Assembly: GCA_963844805.1 (NCBI GenBank)
Contig: CAWJPU010000004.1
Coordinates: 1 to 64,000, forward strand
DNA length: 64,000 nucleotides
Source of the DNA: JACCZR01 sp963844805
Lineage (GTDB): Bacteria; Actinomycetota; Thermoleophilia; Solirubrobacterales; Thermoleophilaceae
Direction: 5' to 3'
Positions 38,511 through 48,350 of the stretch are shown piece after piece. The notes below the pieces were generated by a model that saw nothing but the letters and a program-made list of their open reading frames with translations, had not been told where the DNA came from and ran no database searches. The stretch's first letter is position 1, and every line of letters begins with the position of its first letter. The translations under genes were made by a program, and so were the position numbers.

Positions 38511-39802
38511 GGCGAGGCCGGGCCCTGTGGCGCCGGGTCGCTGGGCTGCGGCGTGGGCGGTGGCACCTGCTGGGCACCGCCGCCCTGGGGGGCCTGCTGC
38601 GGAGCGCCCTGCTGCGGCACCTGCTGGGGCACCTGCTGCGGCGCGCCCTGCGGGGCGCCGCCCGGCGGCGCGCCCTGGCCGCCCTGGGGCACGCCCTGCG
38701 GGGCCTGCTGCGCGGTGTTCTGCTGCTTCGGAGCGTTCTTGCACTCCTGCACCACGTAGCCCTTCGCGCAGGCGGTCTTCTTCTTGTAGTCCTCGCGGAA
38801 CTTCTTGATGAAGCCGTCGAGGGCCTTCTGCTGGCGCTGGGATCGCAGCAGGTTCTTGATGGTCTCCTTGGCCTGGTCCAGGCTCTGCTGCGAGGGCTTC
38901 TTGATCGCCGTGACCTTGAAGACGTAGTAACCGAACTGGGTCTTGACCGGGCCCTCGACCTTGCCCTTCTCGGCCTTGAAGACGGCCTCCTCGAACGACT
39001 TCTCCTGCGAGCCGCGGGTCACGTCGGGCAGCTTGCCGCCCTGGTTCTTGGAGGCGTTGTCGATCGAGTACTTCTTGGCGACGGCGGGGAACTTGTCCCC
39101 GTCCTCGAGCGCCTTCTTGGCCTGCTCGGCGCGCGACTTGGTCTTGGTGAGGACCACCTCGAGGTCGCGGCGCTCGGGCTGTGAGAAGCGCTTCTTGTTC
39201 TTGTTGTAGTAGTTCTGGATGTCCTGGTCGGTGACCTTGGTCTCGTCCTCGGCGATCTTCTTGGTCAGCTTGTTCTGGAGCGTGTCGAGGCGGACGCGGA
39301 ACAGGATGTCCTGCTCGTTCATGCCCGAGGTCTTGAGGAACTGCTGGTACTCCTTGTCCGACGGGAAGGCCTGCTTCTTCTGGTCGTCGAACGACTTCTT
39401 GACCTCGGCGTCCGAGACCTCGACGTCGCGCTGCTCGGCCTCCTGCTGGACCCACTGAGCCTGGATCAGGAACTGCATGACCTCGCCCTTGAGCCGGTCG
39501 TACCCCTGCTTGCATTGGGTCTTGGCCTGCGCGGGCGTGGGCTTGGGGACGCCCTTCTGGGCCGGCTGCTCCTGAAGCTGGGCCACGCACTTGGTGAAGT
39601 TCGGCGGATCGGGCACCGTGGCGGGGCCACCCTGGGACTGGCCCATGGCTGCCGTCTTGAGCCACTTGTTGAACTCGGCCTTCGTGATGGTGTCGCCGCC
39701 GACCTTGGCGACGCTGTTCGAGGGGACCTCGGCCCCGCAGCCGGTGACGATCGCGGCGGCGACCGTGAGGCAGGCGATGGCGAGAATCGGGCGTGAAGTC
39801 AT
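38507..39802 (-). CDS. Exported peptidyl-prolyl isomerase, SurA/PpiC (parvulin) type lipoprotein
   Basis: 431 residues, clean. The signal peptide has a lipobox (ILAIACLTVAAAIVTGCG), so it is probably lipid-anchored outside the membrane. A SurA-like N-terminal helical chaperone region (to about residue 195, e.g. VAKVGGDTITKAEFNKWLK) precedes a parvulin domain (about 200-300: YSIDNASKNQGGKLPDV, GKVEGPVKTQFGYYVFKV). The last about 80 residues are a low-complexity Gln/Pro/Gly tail with repeated APQQ/VPQQ units. Such proteins help fold exported proteins. Start ATG at 39802. Confidence 0.88.
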   Translation of the reverse strand: MTSRPILAIACLTVAAAIVTGCGAEVPSNSVAKVGGDTITKAEFNKWLKTAAMGQSQGGPATVPDPPNFTKCVAQLQEQPAQKGVPKPTPAQAKTQCKQGYDRLKGEVMQFLIQAQWVQQEAEQRDVEVSDAEVKKSFDDQKKQAFPSDKEYQQFLKTSGMNEQDILFRVRLDTLQNKLTKKIAEDETKVTDQDIQNYYNKNKKRFSQPERRDLEVVLTKTKSRAEQAKKALEDGDKFPAVAKKYSIDNASKNQGGKLPDVTRGSQEKSFEEAVFKAEKGKVEGPVKTQFGYYVFKVTAIKKPSQQSLDQAKETIKNLLRSQRQQKALDGFIKKFREDYKKKTACAKGYVVQECKNAPKQQNTAQQAPQGVPQGGQGAPPGGAPQGAPQQVPQQVPQQGAPQQAPQGGGAQQVPPPTPQPSDPAPQGPASP

Positions 39803-39873
39803 GGCGAGGATGTGTAGCTCCCTTGGGTAAACCGGGCCTGAAGGCCAGCGGCGGAGGGTAGCTACTTCGTAAC

Positions 39874-42800
39874 TCAGGGCGCGCTCGCACTTCCCCAGGG
39901 CGCGCTCGCTACTTCCAGGAGCGCCTCGGCCGCGGCCACCACGGCGGGGAACCGGGCGGCCGGCTCGGCCGGCACGTCCACCCGCACCGTGCTGCGGCCC
40001 GGCTCGTAGGTCGCCTCCGGCAGGCGCTCCTTCAGCAGCGCTGCCGCCTCCGCGTCGAGGTCGACCGGGAAGACCGCCAGCTTGCCGCCGGTGAAGTCGA
40101 CCGACTTGGCCCCCGCCCGGCCCAGCTTGATGCGGGCGTCCTGAAGCTTGACCAGGTTCTCCAGCGGCTCGGGCAGCGGCCCGAAGCGGTCCTCCAACTC
40201 CTCTCGCAGGACGATCAGCTGGGCCACCTCGCGCGCGCCGGAGATGCGCCTGTGCACCTCGATCTTCGCCGCCTCGTAGGGCACGTAGTCGCTGGGCACG
40301 TAGGCGTCCACGGGCACGTCCATGCGCACCGGCTCCGGCGCCTCGTCGGCGGAGTCGCCCGCCAGGGCCGCCACGGCCTCGTCCAGCATCGACACGTACA
40401 GCTCGAAGCCCACCGCCGCCACGTGGCCCGACTGCTCGTCGCCCAGCAGGTTGCCCGCGCCGCGGATCTCCAGGTCGCGCATCGCGATCTTGAAGCCCGA
40501 GCCCAGCTCGGTGTAGTCCGACAGCGTCGACAGCCGCGCGGCGGCGTCCTCGGTCAAGGCCGCCGAGGAGGGGTAGAAGAGATACGCGTAGGCGCGCTCG
40601 CGCGAGCGGCCCACCCGGCCCCTGATCTGGTACAGCTGCGCCAGCCCGAGCTCGTCGGAGCGCTCGACGATCAGCGTGTTGGCGCTGGAGACGTCGAGGC
40701 CGCTCTCGATGATCGTCGTGCAGACGAGCACGTCGGACTCCCCGCGCAGGAAGCCGAGCATCGTGGGCTCGAGCTGCGACTCCTCCATCTGGCCGTGAGC
40801 CACCGCCACCCGCGCCTCCGGACACAGCGCGCGGACGCCCTCGGCGAACTCCTCGATCGACTCCACGCGGTTGTGCATGAAGAATGTCTGGCCGCCCCGC
40901 GCCCGCTCGCGCTCGATCGCCTGCTTGACCAGCTCCTCGTCGTACTCGCCCACGTAGGTCTTCACCGGGCGCCGGCCCTCGGGCGGGGTCTCGATCACCG
41001 AGATGTCGCGCAGGCCGGCCAGCGACATCTGCAGGGTGCGCGGGATCGGCGTGGCCGACAGCGACAGCACGTCCACGCGCAGGCGCAGCTGGCGCAACAG
41101 CTCCTTCTGCTTTACGCCGAAGCGCTGCTCCTCGTCCACGATCAGCAGGCCGAGGTCGTGGGGCCGCACGTCGCGCGAGAGCAGCCGGTGGGTGCCGATC
41201 AGCACGTCGACCCTGCCCTCGGTGAAGCCCTTGAGCACCTCGCGCTGCTCGGAGGCGCTGCGAAAGCGCGAGACCACGTCGACGTTGAGCGGGTAGTCGC
41301 GCAGGCGCTCCGCAAACGTGCCGAAGTGCTGCTGGGCCAGCACGGTGGTCGGCACGAGGAACATGACCTGGCGCCCGTCGGCGGCGGCCTTGAAGGCGGC
41401 GCGCAACGCCACCTCGGTCTTGCCGTAGCCCACGTCGCCGCAGATCAGGCGGTCCATCGGCCGGGCCTCCTCCATGTCCGCCTTGACCGCCTCGATCGCC
41501 TCCATCTGGTCCGGCGTCTCACGGAAGGGGAAGGAGCCCTCGAAGGCGATCTCCCACTCGCCGTCGCGGGGGAAGGGGTGGCCGCTGCGCCGCTTGCGCT
41601 CTGCGTACAGGTTGATCAGCTCGCCCGCCAGGGCCTGGGCGGCCTTGCGGGCGCGCGACTTCATGCGCTCCCACGCCTTGCCGCCGAGCTTGCTCAGGGG
41701 CGGGTCGCCGGCCTCGGCGCCGACGTAGCGGCTGATCTTGTGCAGCTGGTCGGAGGGGACGAAGACCTTGTCGCCGCCGGCGAACTCGAGCTGGAGGTAG
41801 TCCCGCGTGATGCCGCCCACGGTGCGGGTCTCGAAGCCGGTGAAGCGCGCCACCCCGTGGTCCTCGTGCACCACCGCGCTGCCGGCGCGCAGGTCGGTGA
41901 AGGCCGCCAGGGCGCCGCCGCCGGCCGGCCGCGGGCCCTCCGGGCGCGCCGCGCGGCGGCCGCGCAGCAGGCGATGCTCGGGCAGGACAGCCAGCTTGAG
42001 GCTCGGAGCCAGGAAGCCCTCGCGCAGCGAGGCCGCGGCGAAGCTGACCCCGGGCTCGTGGGCGATCGGGACGCCGTCCACCAGCTCCGCCCGCACACGG
42101 GCCAGGTTGTAGGCCGCTCGCTCGGCCTCGCCGCGCCGGCCCCAGGCCACCACGGCCCGGTAGCCGGAGCGCACCAGCTTCTCCAGCTCGGGCTCGGCCT
42201 CCTTTAGCGAGCGGGCGGCGGTGTCGGCGCTCTGGGCGCGGAAGGTGTGCGGCTGGTCGCCGGAGATGCTGCTCAGCCGGAGGGAGGCGCGGGCCTCGAG
42301 CCGGGCGGTCAGGTCCTCGGGGCTGACGTAGAGGTGGTGGGCGTCGGAGTCGTGAAAGCTCGCGGTCACGTCCTCCCAGTGGTCGGCCAGCGCGGGCTGG
42401 ATCTCCTCCTCGGAGGCCACCGCCACCAGCCCGTCCTCGGGCAGCAGCTCGAGCAGCTCGCCGAAGCGGTCCACGGGGAGCAGCTCGGCCACGTCGGGGC
42501 GATGGGGGGCTCTGCCCCCTCACGGCTCGCCCTCGGTCTGCGCCCTCCCCCAGATACTCCATCGCGGCGATCTCCGCCAGCTCGCGGTGCTCGGGGGCCA
42601 GCTCGGCGGCCGGGGCGATCTCCACCCGGTCGGTCTCCTCCAGCGAGCGCTGTGTGAAGGTGGAGAAGTAGGTCAGCCGCTCGACCTCGACGTCGAAGAG
42701 CTCGCAGCGCACGGCCCGCTCCTCGGTCGAGGGGTAGAGGTCGATGATGTCGCCGCGCATCGCGAACTGGCCCCGCTCCTCGACCTGGTCCACGCGGTCG

Positions 42801-43282
42801 TAGCCGCAGGCCACGAGCTGCTGGGCGGTCTCCTCGAGGTCGAGCAGCTCCTCCTTCTCGATGGCGAATCCGTGGGGGCGCAGCGAGGGATCGGGCACCT
42901 TCTCCGACAGCGCGACCGCCGAGGCGACGACCACCGCCCCCTCGCCCTCCAGCAGCGAGTCCAGCGCCGCGATGCGCAGGCCCACCAGGTGCGGAGGTGG
43001 CGCCAGGTGGGACTCGTACTGGACCCCGCGTGCGGGGTACAGGCGCACTTCGCGCGGGCTCAGGAAAGCGCGCAGGTCGGCGGCCAGATCGCGGGCCGAG
43101 CGATCGTCGCCGGCCACCACCAGCGCGGGCCGGTCCGGGTCGGCGTCGAGCAGCGAGGCGAGCAGGAATGGGCGCAGCCCGGAGGAGACGAAGGCCCGCT
43201 GGGGGCCGCTCTGGGCGGCCTCGCTGAGGGCGCGGACCTGGTCGTCCCGGCGGGCGTGATCTAGAAGCGAGCGAAGCGACAT
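39874..43282 (-). CDS. mfd: Transcription-repair coupling factor Mfd, frameshifted
   Basis: About 1,130 residues, 5' half in one frame and 3' half in another, with the break near 42510. N-terminal UvrB-like module (RDLAADLRAFLSPREVRLYP, MRGDIIDLYPSTEERAVRCE). RNA polymerase-interacting domain with AVVHEDHGVARFTGFET. Superfamily 2 translocase with Walker A GDVGYGKTEVALRAAF, DEEQRFGVKQKE, SATPIPRTLQMSL and VGRSRERAYAYLFYP. C-terminal TRCF domain. It removes RNA polymerase stalled at lesions and recruits UvrA. The break lies within an extra hairpin-containing segment (42499-42552). Start MSLRSLLDHA at 43282. Confidence 0.93.
42499..42552. repeat. Inverted-repeat insert within mfd
   Basis: A G/C-rich block containing a perfect 6-bp stem with 3-base loop (GGGGGC TCT GCCCCC at 42505-42519) interrupts the otherwise collinear Mfd reading between AAMEYL and DVAELLPVD. 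It codes for an extra Arg/Gly/Ser/Pro stretch in one frame, and the frame change occurs inside it. It may be a short extragenic-type repeat inserted in the gene, or a mis-assembled hairpin. Confidence 0.4.
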
Positions 43283-43382
43283 GGCAGGCAAAAAGGCCGC
43301 CCGGGTAGCCCGCGCGGCTAGAGGTCTGAGTGTAGGTGGCGGCGTGCTGACAGGCCTCGTCATCTACCTGGCGGGACGCCGA

Positions 43383-43965
43383 TCAGGCCGGCGGGGCGCC
43401 GACCAGGCGCTCCAGCTCGTCGGCCGCCCGCTCGGTGAGGGCGGCCACCTCCTCGCGCGGCTCGCTGAAGCGGCCCAGGACGTGCGCCGAGACGACCTCG
43501 GGGTCGGTCGAGTCGGGGCGGCCCACGCCCACCCGCACGCGATGGAAGTCGGGGCCGCCGAGGCCCGCCTTCAGCGACTTCAGGCCGTTGTGGCCCGCCA
43601 GCCCGCCACCCAGGCGGCTGCGCACCTCGCCGAAGGGCAGGTCGATCTCGTCGTGCACCACTGCGATCCGGTCCAGGTCCAACCCCAGCGAGCCGCGCGC
43701 GGGCCCCACCGAGCGCCCCGCCTCGTTCATGTAGGTCTGGGGCAGCAGCACTCCCACGCGGGGCCCGCCCGGGGCCGGTGCGCCCGTCGGCGTACAGCCC
43801 CGCGTACTGCTTCTTGAGCCTGCCCAGGCCCCAGCGCTCGGCCGCCAGCTCGACCACGTCGAAGCCGATGTTGTGGCGCGTGCGGGCGTAGCGGTCGCCC
43901 GGGTTGCCCAGGCCGACCACCAACCAGTCGACACGGCCATCGCCGCGGCGACCAAAAGAGGTCAA
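43383..43965 (-). CDS. pth: Peptidyl-tRNA hydrolase, frameshifted
   Basis: About 190 residues. Catalytic His in RTRHNIGFDVVE, Asn in TYMNEAGRSV, the Asp region HDEIDLPFGEV and the substrate loop GGGLAGHNGLKSL identify bacterial Pth, which releases peptides from prematurely dissociated peptidyl-tRNA. The frame shifts near 43770. The N-terminal dozen residues (MTSFGRRGDGRV) before VDWLVVGLGNPGDRYA are atypical; a frame error here could hide a closer start near 43940. Downstream of rplY, the common order prs-rplY-pth. Confidence 0.88.
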
Positions 43966-44014
43966 GCGTGCGGTGGTCGCCCGAACGATGATCGGGCTGC
44001 GCTCCTCCGCGGGC

Positions 44015-44719
44015 TCAGGACTCGGAGTCCCCTTCGGACTCGGCCTCGGGCTCGCCGGCGCCCTCCTCGGCCTCTTCGCCCTCCGGCACCTCGATCGGCT
44101 CGCCGTCCTCGCCGACGAGCACGGTCTCCTCCTCGATCTCCTCCGGCTCCTCCACCTCGGTAGGCGGCACCAGCGTGGCGATCACCGTGTCCTCGACGTC
44201 GTCGAGGAAGGTGACGCCCTGCGGCGCGGGCACCTCGGAGAGGGACAGCGTGGCGGCGATCTCCATGGCCGACACGTCCACCACGACGTTGTCGGGGATG
44301 TCGGTGGGCAGGGCCTCGACGTTCAGCTCGCGCGTCACGTGCTCGAGCACGCCGCCCTCCGTCACGCCCGGCGACTCCTCCGCGCCCTCCAGCTCCACCG
44401 GCACGGTGGTCTGGATCTTCTCGTCGAGGCGGACCTCGAGGAAGTCGACATGCATGACCTCGTCGCGGACGGGATGGTTCTGCTGGTCCTTGACGATCAC
44501 GGGCCGGGTGCGACCACCGTCGATCTCGAGGTCGAGCAGCGCAGCGCCCTCGGACAGCAGCTTGCGAAGCGCGAGCGCGTCCACCTTGAAGGCGAAGTTC
44601 TGGTTCTCGCCCCCGCCGTAGATCACGCCGGGCACGAGGCCGTCACGGCGCAGGCGGCGGTTGGAGCGCGATCCGCGCTCCGGGCGCTCCTGAACGGCAA
44701 GTGAGGGTCGGTCGGCCAT
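44015..44719 (-). CDS. rplY: 50S ribosomal protein L25 / general stress protein Ctc
   Basis: 234 residues, longer form (TL5/CTC type). N-terminal L25 domain binding 5S rRNA (RRLRRDGLVPGVIYGGGENQ) and C-terminal beta domain (VHVDFLEVRLDEKI-like segment, GVLEHVTRELNVEALPTDIP). A very acidic tail (EEPEEIEEETV to ESEGDSES) extends about 45 residues. Uninterrupted. Located between prs and pth as in many Gram-positive genomes. Confidence 0.93.
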   Translation of the reverse strand: MADRPSLAVQERPERGSRSNRRLRRDGLVPGVIYGGGENQNFAFKVDALALRKLLSEGAALLDLEIDGGRTRPVIVKDQQNHPVRDEVMHVDFLEVRLDEKIQTTVPVELEGAEESPGVTEGGVLEHVTRELNVEALPTDIPDNVVVDVSAMEIAATLSLSEVPAPQGVTFLDDVEDTVIATLVPPTEVEEPEEIEEETVLVGEDGEPIEVPEGEEAEEGAGEPEAESEGDSES

Positions 44720-44765
44720 GAGGGCGACCGGCGAGTCTAGCGAGCGTCAGCCGCTCGGTTTCAAC

Positions 44766-45779
44766 TCAGAAGAGCTGGTTCTCTCCGTCGAACGCCTCGG
44801 AGACCGAGTCGTCGCTGAAGATCCTCCTGATCGAGTCGGTGAGGACGTCGGCGCAGGTGAGCTGGGTGATCAGGTCGGGCGCCGGGTCGGCGAGCGGGAC
44901 GGTGTCGGTGACCACGATGTCGCCCAGCGGTGAGTCGGCCAGCGTCTCGAAGGCCGCGCCGGCGAACAGGCCGTGGGTGGCCACGGCGTGCACGGAGCGC
45001 GCGCCCTCGTCGATCACCGTCTGGGCCGCGGCCGCCAGCGTGCCGCCCGTGCCGATGATGTCGTCGACGATCACGGCCACCTTGCCCTTCACGTCGCCGA
45101 TGACCGTGCCGATCTCCGCCACGCCCTGCGCCGGGCGCTCCTTCTCCATCAGCGCGTAGGGCGCGCCCACCCGGCGGGCGAACGAGCGGACCAGCTTCAC
45201 GCGGCCGGCGTCGGGGGCGATCATCACCAGCTCGTCCTCGTGGCCGTACACGTCGGCGATGTACTGGGTCAGGATCGGCATCGCGGTCATGTGGTCGACC
45301 GGCTTCGAGAAGAAGCCCTGCACCTGGCCGGCGTGCAGGTCCATCGTGACCAGGCGGTCGATGCCCGCGGTCTCCAGCAGCTCGGCCACCAGCCGCGCCG
45401 AGATTGGCTCGCGCGGGGCCGACTTCTTGTCCTGGCGCGAGTAGCCGTACCAGGGGGTGACCGCGATGATGCGGTGCGCGGAGGCGTGCTTGGCCGCGTG
45501 GACCATGAGCAGCAGCTCCATCAGCGCATCGTTGGCCGTGAGCCCCTCGCGCTCGGAGCCGCACAGCGACTGGATCAGGAACAGGTCCGCCCCGCGGATG
45601 GAGTCCTGGTAGCGGCAGTAGACCTCACCGTCGGCGAAGGTCTTGAGCCCGGCGTCGGCGAGGCCCACGCCCAGCCGCTCGGAGATCTTGCCGCCGAGCT
45701 CCAGGCTCGCCCGGCCGCAGCTGACCATCAGGCGCTTGTCGTAGCCCGCCGGGATGCTCTTGGCCAAGGCTGTTGCCAC
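44766..45779 (-). CDS. prs: Ribose-phosphate pyrophosphokinase
   Basis: 337 residues, complete. It makes PRPP from ribose-5-phosphate and ATP for nucleotide, histidine and tryptophan synthesis. Motifs: FADGEVYCRYQDSIRG (substrate region), PWYGYSRQDKKSAPREPIS (catalytic flexible loop), MDLHAGQVQGFF (ATP and Mg site) and the PRPP loop VIVDDIIGTGGTL. It starts 15 bp after the inferred glmU stop; the glmU-prs order is the classic Gram-positive arrangement. Confidence 0.96.
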   Translation of the reverse strand: MATALAKSIPAGYDKRLMVSCGRASLELGGKISERLGVGLADAGLKTFADGEVYCRYQDSIRGADLFLIQSLCGSEREGLTANDALMELLLMVHAAKHASAHRIIAVTPWYGYSRQDKKSAPREPISARLVAELLETAGIDRLVTMDLHAGQVQGFFSKPVDHMTAMPILTQYIADVYGHEDELVMIAPDAGRVKLVRSFARRVGAPYALMEKERPAQGVAEIGTVIGDVKGKVAVIVDDIIGTGGTLAAAAQTVIDEGARSVHAVATHGLFAGAAFETLADSPLGDIVVTDTVPLADPAPDLITQLTCADVLTDSIRRIFSDDSVSEAFDGENQLF

Positions 45780-45793
45780 CTGGGTCTCGACGC

Positions 45794-47175
45794 TTACGGA
45801 GACGGCTTCTCCTTATCGACTCGTTCTGCGTAACCCTCGACGTTGCGCTGGTCTGGCCTCGAGATTCCGAGCGCCCCCTCGGGGACATCCTCGACGATCA
45901 CCGAACCAGCACCAGTGTACGCCCGGTCCCCGACAGCTCACGGGCGCGACGAACGAGGTGTGGACCCCGTCTTCACGTTCTTTCCGATGTTGGTGCGGTG
46001 CTTGTTGCGCCCGTCGTAGTTCGCGGTGATGTTCCCGGCGGCGATGTTGGCGCCCTCGCCGACGTCGGCGTCGCCGATGTAAGAGAGGTGGGGCACCTTG
46101 GCCCCGGCCCCGATCGTCGAGCCCTTGACCTCGACGAACGCCCCGACCTTCGCCCGGGCGCCGATGCGCGCGCCAGGGCGCAGGTAGCTGAAGGGGCCGA
46201 TGCTGGCCTCCTCGCCGATCTCGCTCTCGATCAGCGCCGAGTGGGCGGCGCCCGCGCGATCCCCGATCACGGTGTCCACCGCGGTCACGTGCGGGCCGAT
46301 GTCGCAGCCGCGGCCGATCCTGGTCGCGCCCAGCAGGCTGGCGCCGACTCCGATGCGGGTGTCCTCGCCGATGGTCACGCCCGCGTGAAGCTCGATCGTG
46401 TCCGGCGCGGCGAAGGTGACGCCGTTCAGCGCGTGCTCGGTGATCAGGCGCTTGCGGGCGATCGCCTCGACCTCCATCAGGCCCGCGCGCGTGTTGACCC
46501 CGTGAGCCACGTCGGGGTCGTCGGTGCTCGCGCTGGCCACGCGCCCCTCCGCCGCGAAGGCGGTGATGGCGCCCGTCAGGTAGAGCTCGCCGCCCTCCTC
46601 GCCCACCCGGTCCAGGGCCGCGAACAGCTCCTGCGGCTCGAAGACGTAGGTGCCGAGGTTGATCTCGCGGGTAGCCAGCACCTCGGCGGGCAGGCCCTCG
46701 GTTCGCTTGGTCTCGACGAACGCGGTCGAAGGCGCCGTCGGCGGTGCGCATGACCCGGCCGTAGCCCGCCGGGTCGAGGCTCTCGGTGGTGAGCATGGTC
46801 ACCGCCGCCGCCGGCCCGAGCGTGGGCGTCGACCAGGCTCGCGATCACCTCCGCCGAAACCAGCGGGTGGTCGCCCGACAGCACGGCCACCGGCCGGTCG
46901 GCCGGCACCGCCTCACGCGCGGCGAGCACCGCGGCGCCGGTGCCCTCGCCGTCGGCCTGCTCGGCGACCGTCACGTCCCCGGGAAGGCCGTCCTCCACGC
47001 CCTCACCCGGCCGCGTGACGCACACGACCTCCGTCGCGCCCGCCGCGCGGGCGGCGTCGATGACCCAGCCGACCATCGGCTTCCCGCACACAGCGTGCAG
47101 CACCTTGGGGGTCTCGGACTTCATCCGAGTCCCGTGGCCGGCGGCCATGATCAGGGCAGTGAAGGGCTCCGCCAT
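45794..47175 (-). CDS. glmU: Bifunctional GlmU (GlcNAc-1-P uridyltransferase / acetyltransferase), frameshifted
   Basis: About 460 residues over at least three frames. N-terminal nucleotidyltransferase: LIMAAGHGTRMKSETPKVLH, then GTGAAVLAAREAVPADRPVA and VLSGDHPLVS. C-terminal left-handed beta-helix with hexapeptide repeats (VTIGEDTRIGVGASLLGATR, FSYLRPGARIGARAKVG, NITANYDGRNKHRTNIG). A stop after RSSRP at 45938 is only apparent: one frame over, reading continues as GDRAYTGAGSVIVEDVPEGA and ends at 45794. It makes UDP-GlcNAc for peptidoglycan. Frame breaks near 46815, 46730 and 45955. First gene of the long housekeeping cluster. Confidence 0.92.
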
Positions 47176-47231
47176 GAGGGGTCAGCCAGCGTAGCGGCGG
47201 GGCGCCCAGGGCCTATGCTCGGCCCGCTCGC

Positions 47232-47303
47232 TGGGGAGTGGTGTAACTGGCAGCACAGGAGGTTTTGGTCCTTCAGGATCAGGTTCGAATCCTGGCTCCC
47301 CAG
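47232..47303 (+). tRNA. tRNA-Gln (TTG)
   Basis: A 72-nt cloverleaf. Acceptor TGGGGAG/CTCCCCA with discriminator G, anticodon TTG in loop TTTTGGT, T-loop GGTTCGAATCC. CCA not encoded. Located between glmU and the ABM gene. Confidence 0.95.
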
Positions 47304-47305
47304 CC

Positions 47306-47611
47306 TCAGACCTGGTCGGCCACCTCGTAGTGGGTCACCGACGACTCGCCGTCGATCAGGTAGCGCTCGTCCTCCGGGTACAGCACCGCCGCCTCGATGT
47401 CCTCGCCCGCGAAGGCCTCGATCGCCTCCCGCGACTCCCACAGCGAGAGCGTGACGAACTCGGTTCGGTCGTCCTCGTCGCGGCGCAGCATCCATGCGCC
47501 CCGGTTGCCGGGCGTCCGGGCGTACTCGGCGAACCCGGTCTCGCGGATGTAGTCCGCGTACTCGTCGGCGTCCGTCGGCCGCACGGCTCCCGTCCATACG
47601 CGCGCGATCAT
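47306..47611 (-). CDS. Antibiotic biosynthesis monooxygenase (ABM) domain protein
   Basis: 101 residues, the usual size of stand-alone ABM-fold proteins (dimeric ferredoxin-like barrel). Typical features: MIARVWTGAV start strand, the helix with EYARTPGNRGAWMLRRDEDD, and FVTLSLWESREAIEAFAGED. Members include quinol monooxygenases and heme-degrading enzymes; the heme-ligand residues cannot be assigned. The ATG overlaps the stop of the alpha/beta hydrolase (ATGA), so the two are co-translated. Confidence 0.78.
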   Translation of the reverse strand: MIARVWTGAVRPTDADEYADYIRETGFAEYARTPGNRGAWMLRRDEDDRTEFVTLSLWESREAIEAFAGEDIEAAVLYPEDERYLIDGESSVTHYEVADQV

Positions 47612-48340
47612 CTCCCCTCCTCCTCCACGAAGTCGCTGACGAGGCGATTGAACAGGCCGGGCTTCTCCATGGGCATGCCGTGATCGGTGCCGGGGACGAT
47701 CGCCAGCTGTGCCCCCAGACCCTCGCGCATGGCCAGCGTGTGCTCCATCGGGACCTCCCAGTCGCCGTCGCCGATCATCACCAGCGCGGGGCCACCGTAG
47801 CCCGCCAGGTCGGCCTGGCTGAGCGTCGGGTCGCTCGCGGTGGGTGCGGTCGAGCTTCTCGACGACGGCCTCGAAGCGGTCCGTGCCGTCGGGAGCCACC
47901 TCGCCCCGGTAGCCGGCGAAGAACTCCTTCATCTCGTCGTCCATGTCGATGGCGCCCGGCGCCCAGCCGTCGTGATGGAACACGCCGGCCGAGAGCACCA
48001 GCGCGCTCACCAGGTCCGGCCGGCTCAGCGCGGCGAGCAGGGCAACGGGCGAGCCGTCGCTGTGGCCCACCAGCGCCGCCGGCTCACCCACGACTTCCTC
48101 GACGAAGCGCACCGTGTCCTGCGCCATCACCTCGTAGGTGATCGGCCCTTCGACGTCGGGCGTGCGGCCGTGGCCGCGGCGGTCGGGCCGCAGCACCCGG
48201 AAGCGCTCCGCCAAGTCGGGCGCGTTGCGTTCCCAAGCGCGCGAGTCGGCCAGGCCGGGGTGCAGGAGGAGGAGCGGCTCGCCGTGCCCGTCCTCCTCGT
48301 AGTAGGTGTCGACCTCGCCCAGATGGACCCGCTTGCCCAT
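47608..48340 (-). CDS. Alpha/beta hydrolase, frameshifted
   Basis: About 243 residues. Oxyanion region LLLLHPGLADSRAW, nucleophile Ser in VGHSDGSPVALLAAL and catalytic His in the shifted frame (GTDHGMPMEKPGLF). The frame break is near 47850; the second part ends VSDFVEEEGR at 47608. Upper-domain sequence (FAGYRGEVAPDGTDRFEAVV) is typical of small haloalkane/ester hydrolase-like proteins. Coupled to the downstream ABM gene, suggesting a joint small-molecule oxidation/hydrolysis role; this is inference. Confidence 0.8.
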
Positions 48341-48350
48341 CGGCGTGGAG

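Noticed and set aside
40252..42207. A 651-residue plus-strand frame opposite mfd
   Set aside because: It is His/Arg/Val/Leu-rich antisense sequence of a strongly conserved gene, with no family motifs; long antisense frames are expected at this GC content.
45938..46681. A truncated GlmU missing its last helix turns
   Set aside because: The missing end (GDRAYTGAGSVIVEDVPEGA) is present one frame over, running to a stop at 45794.
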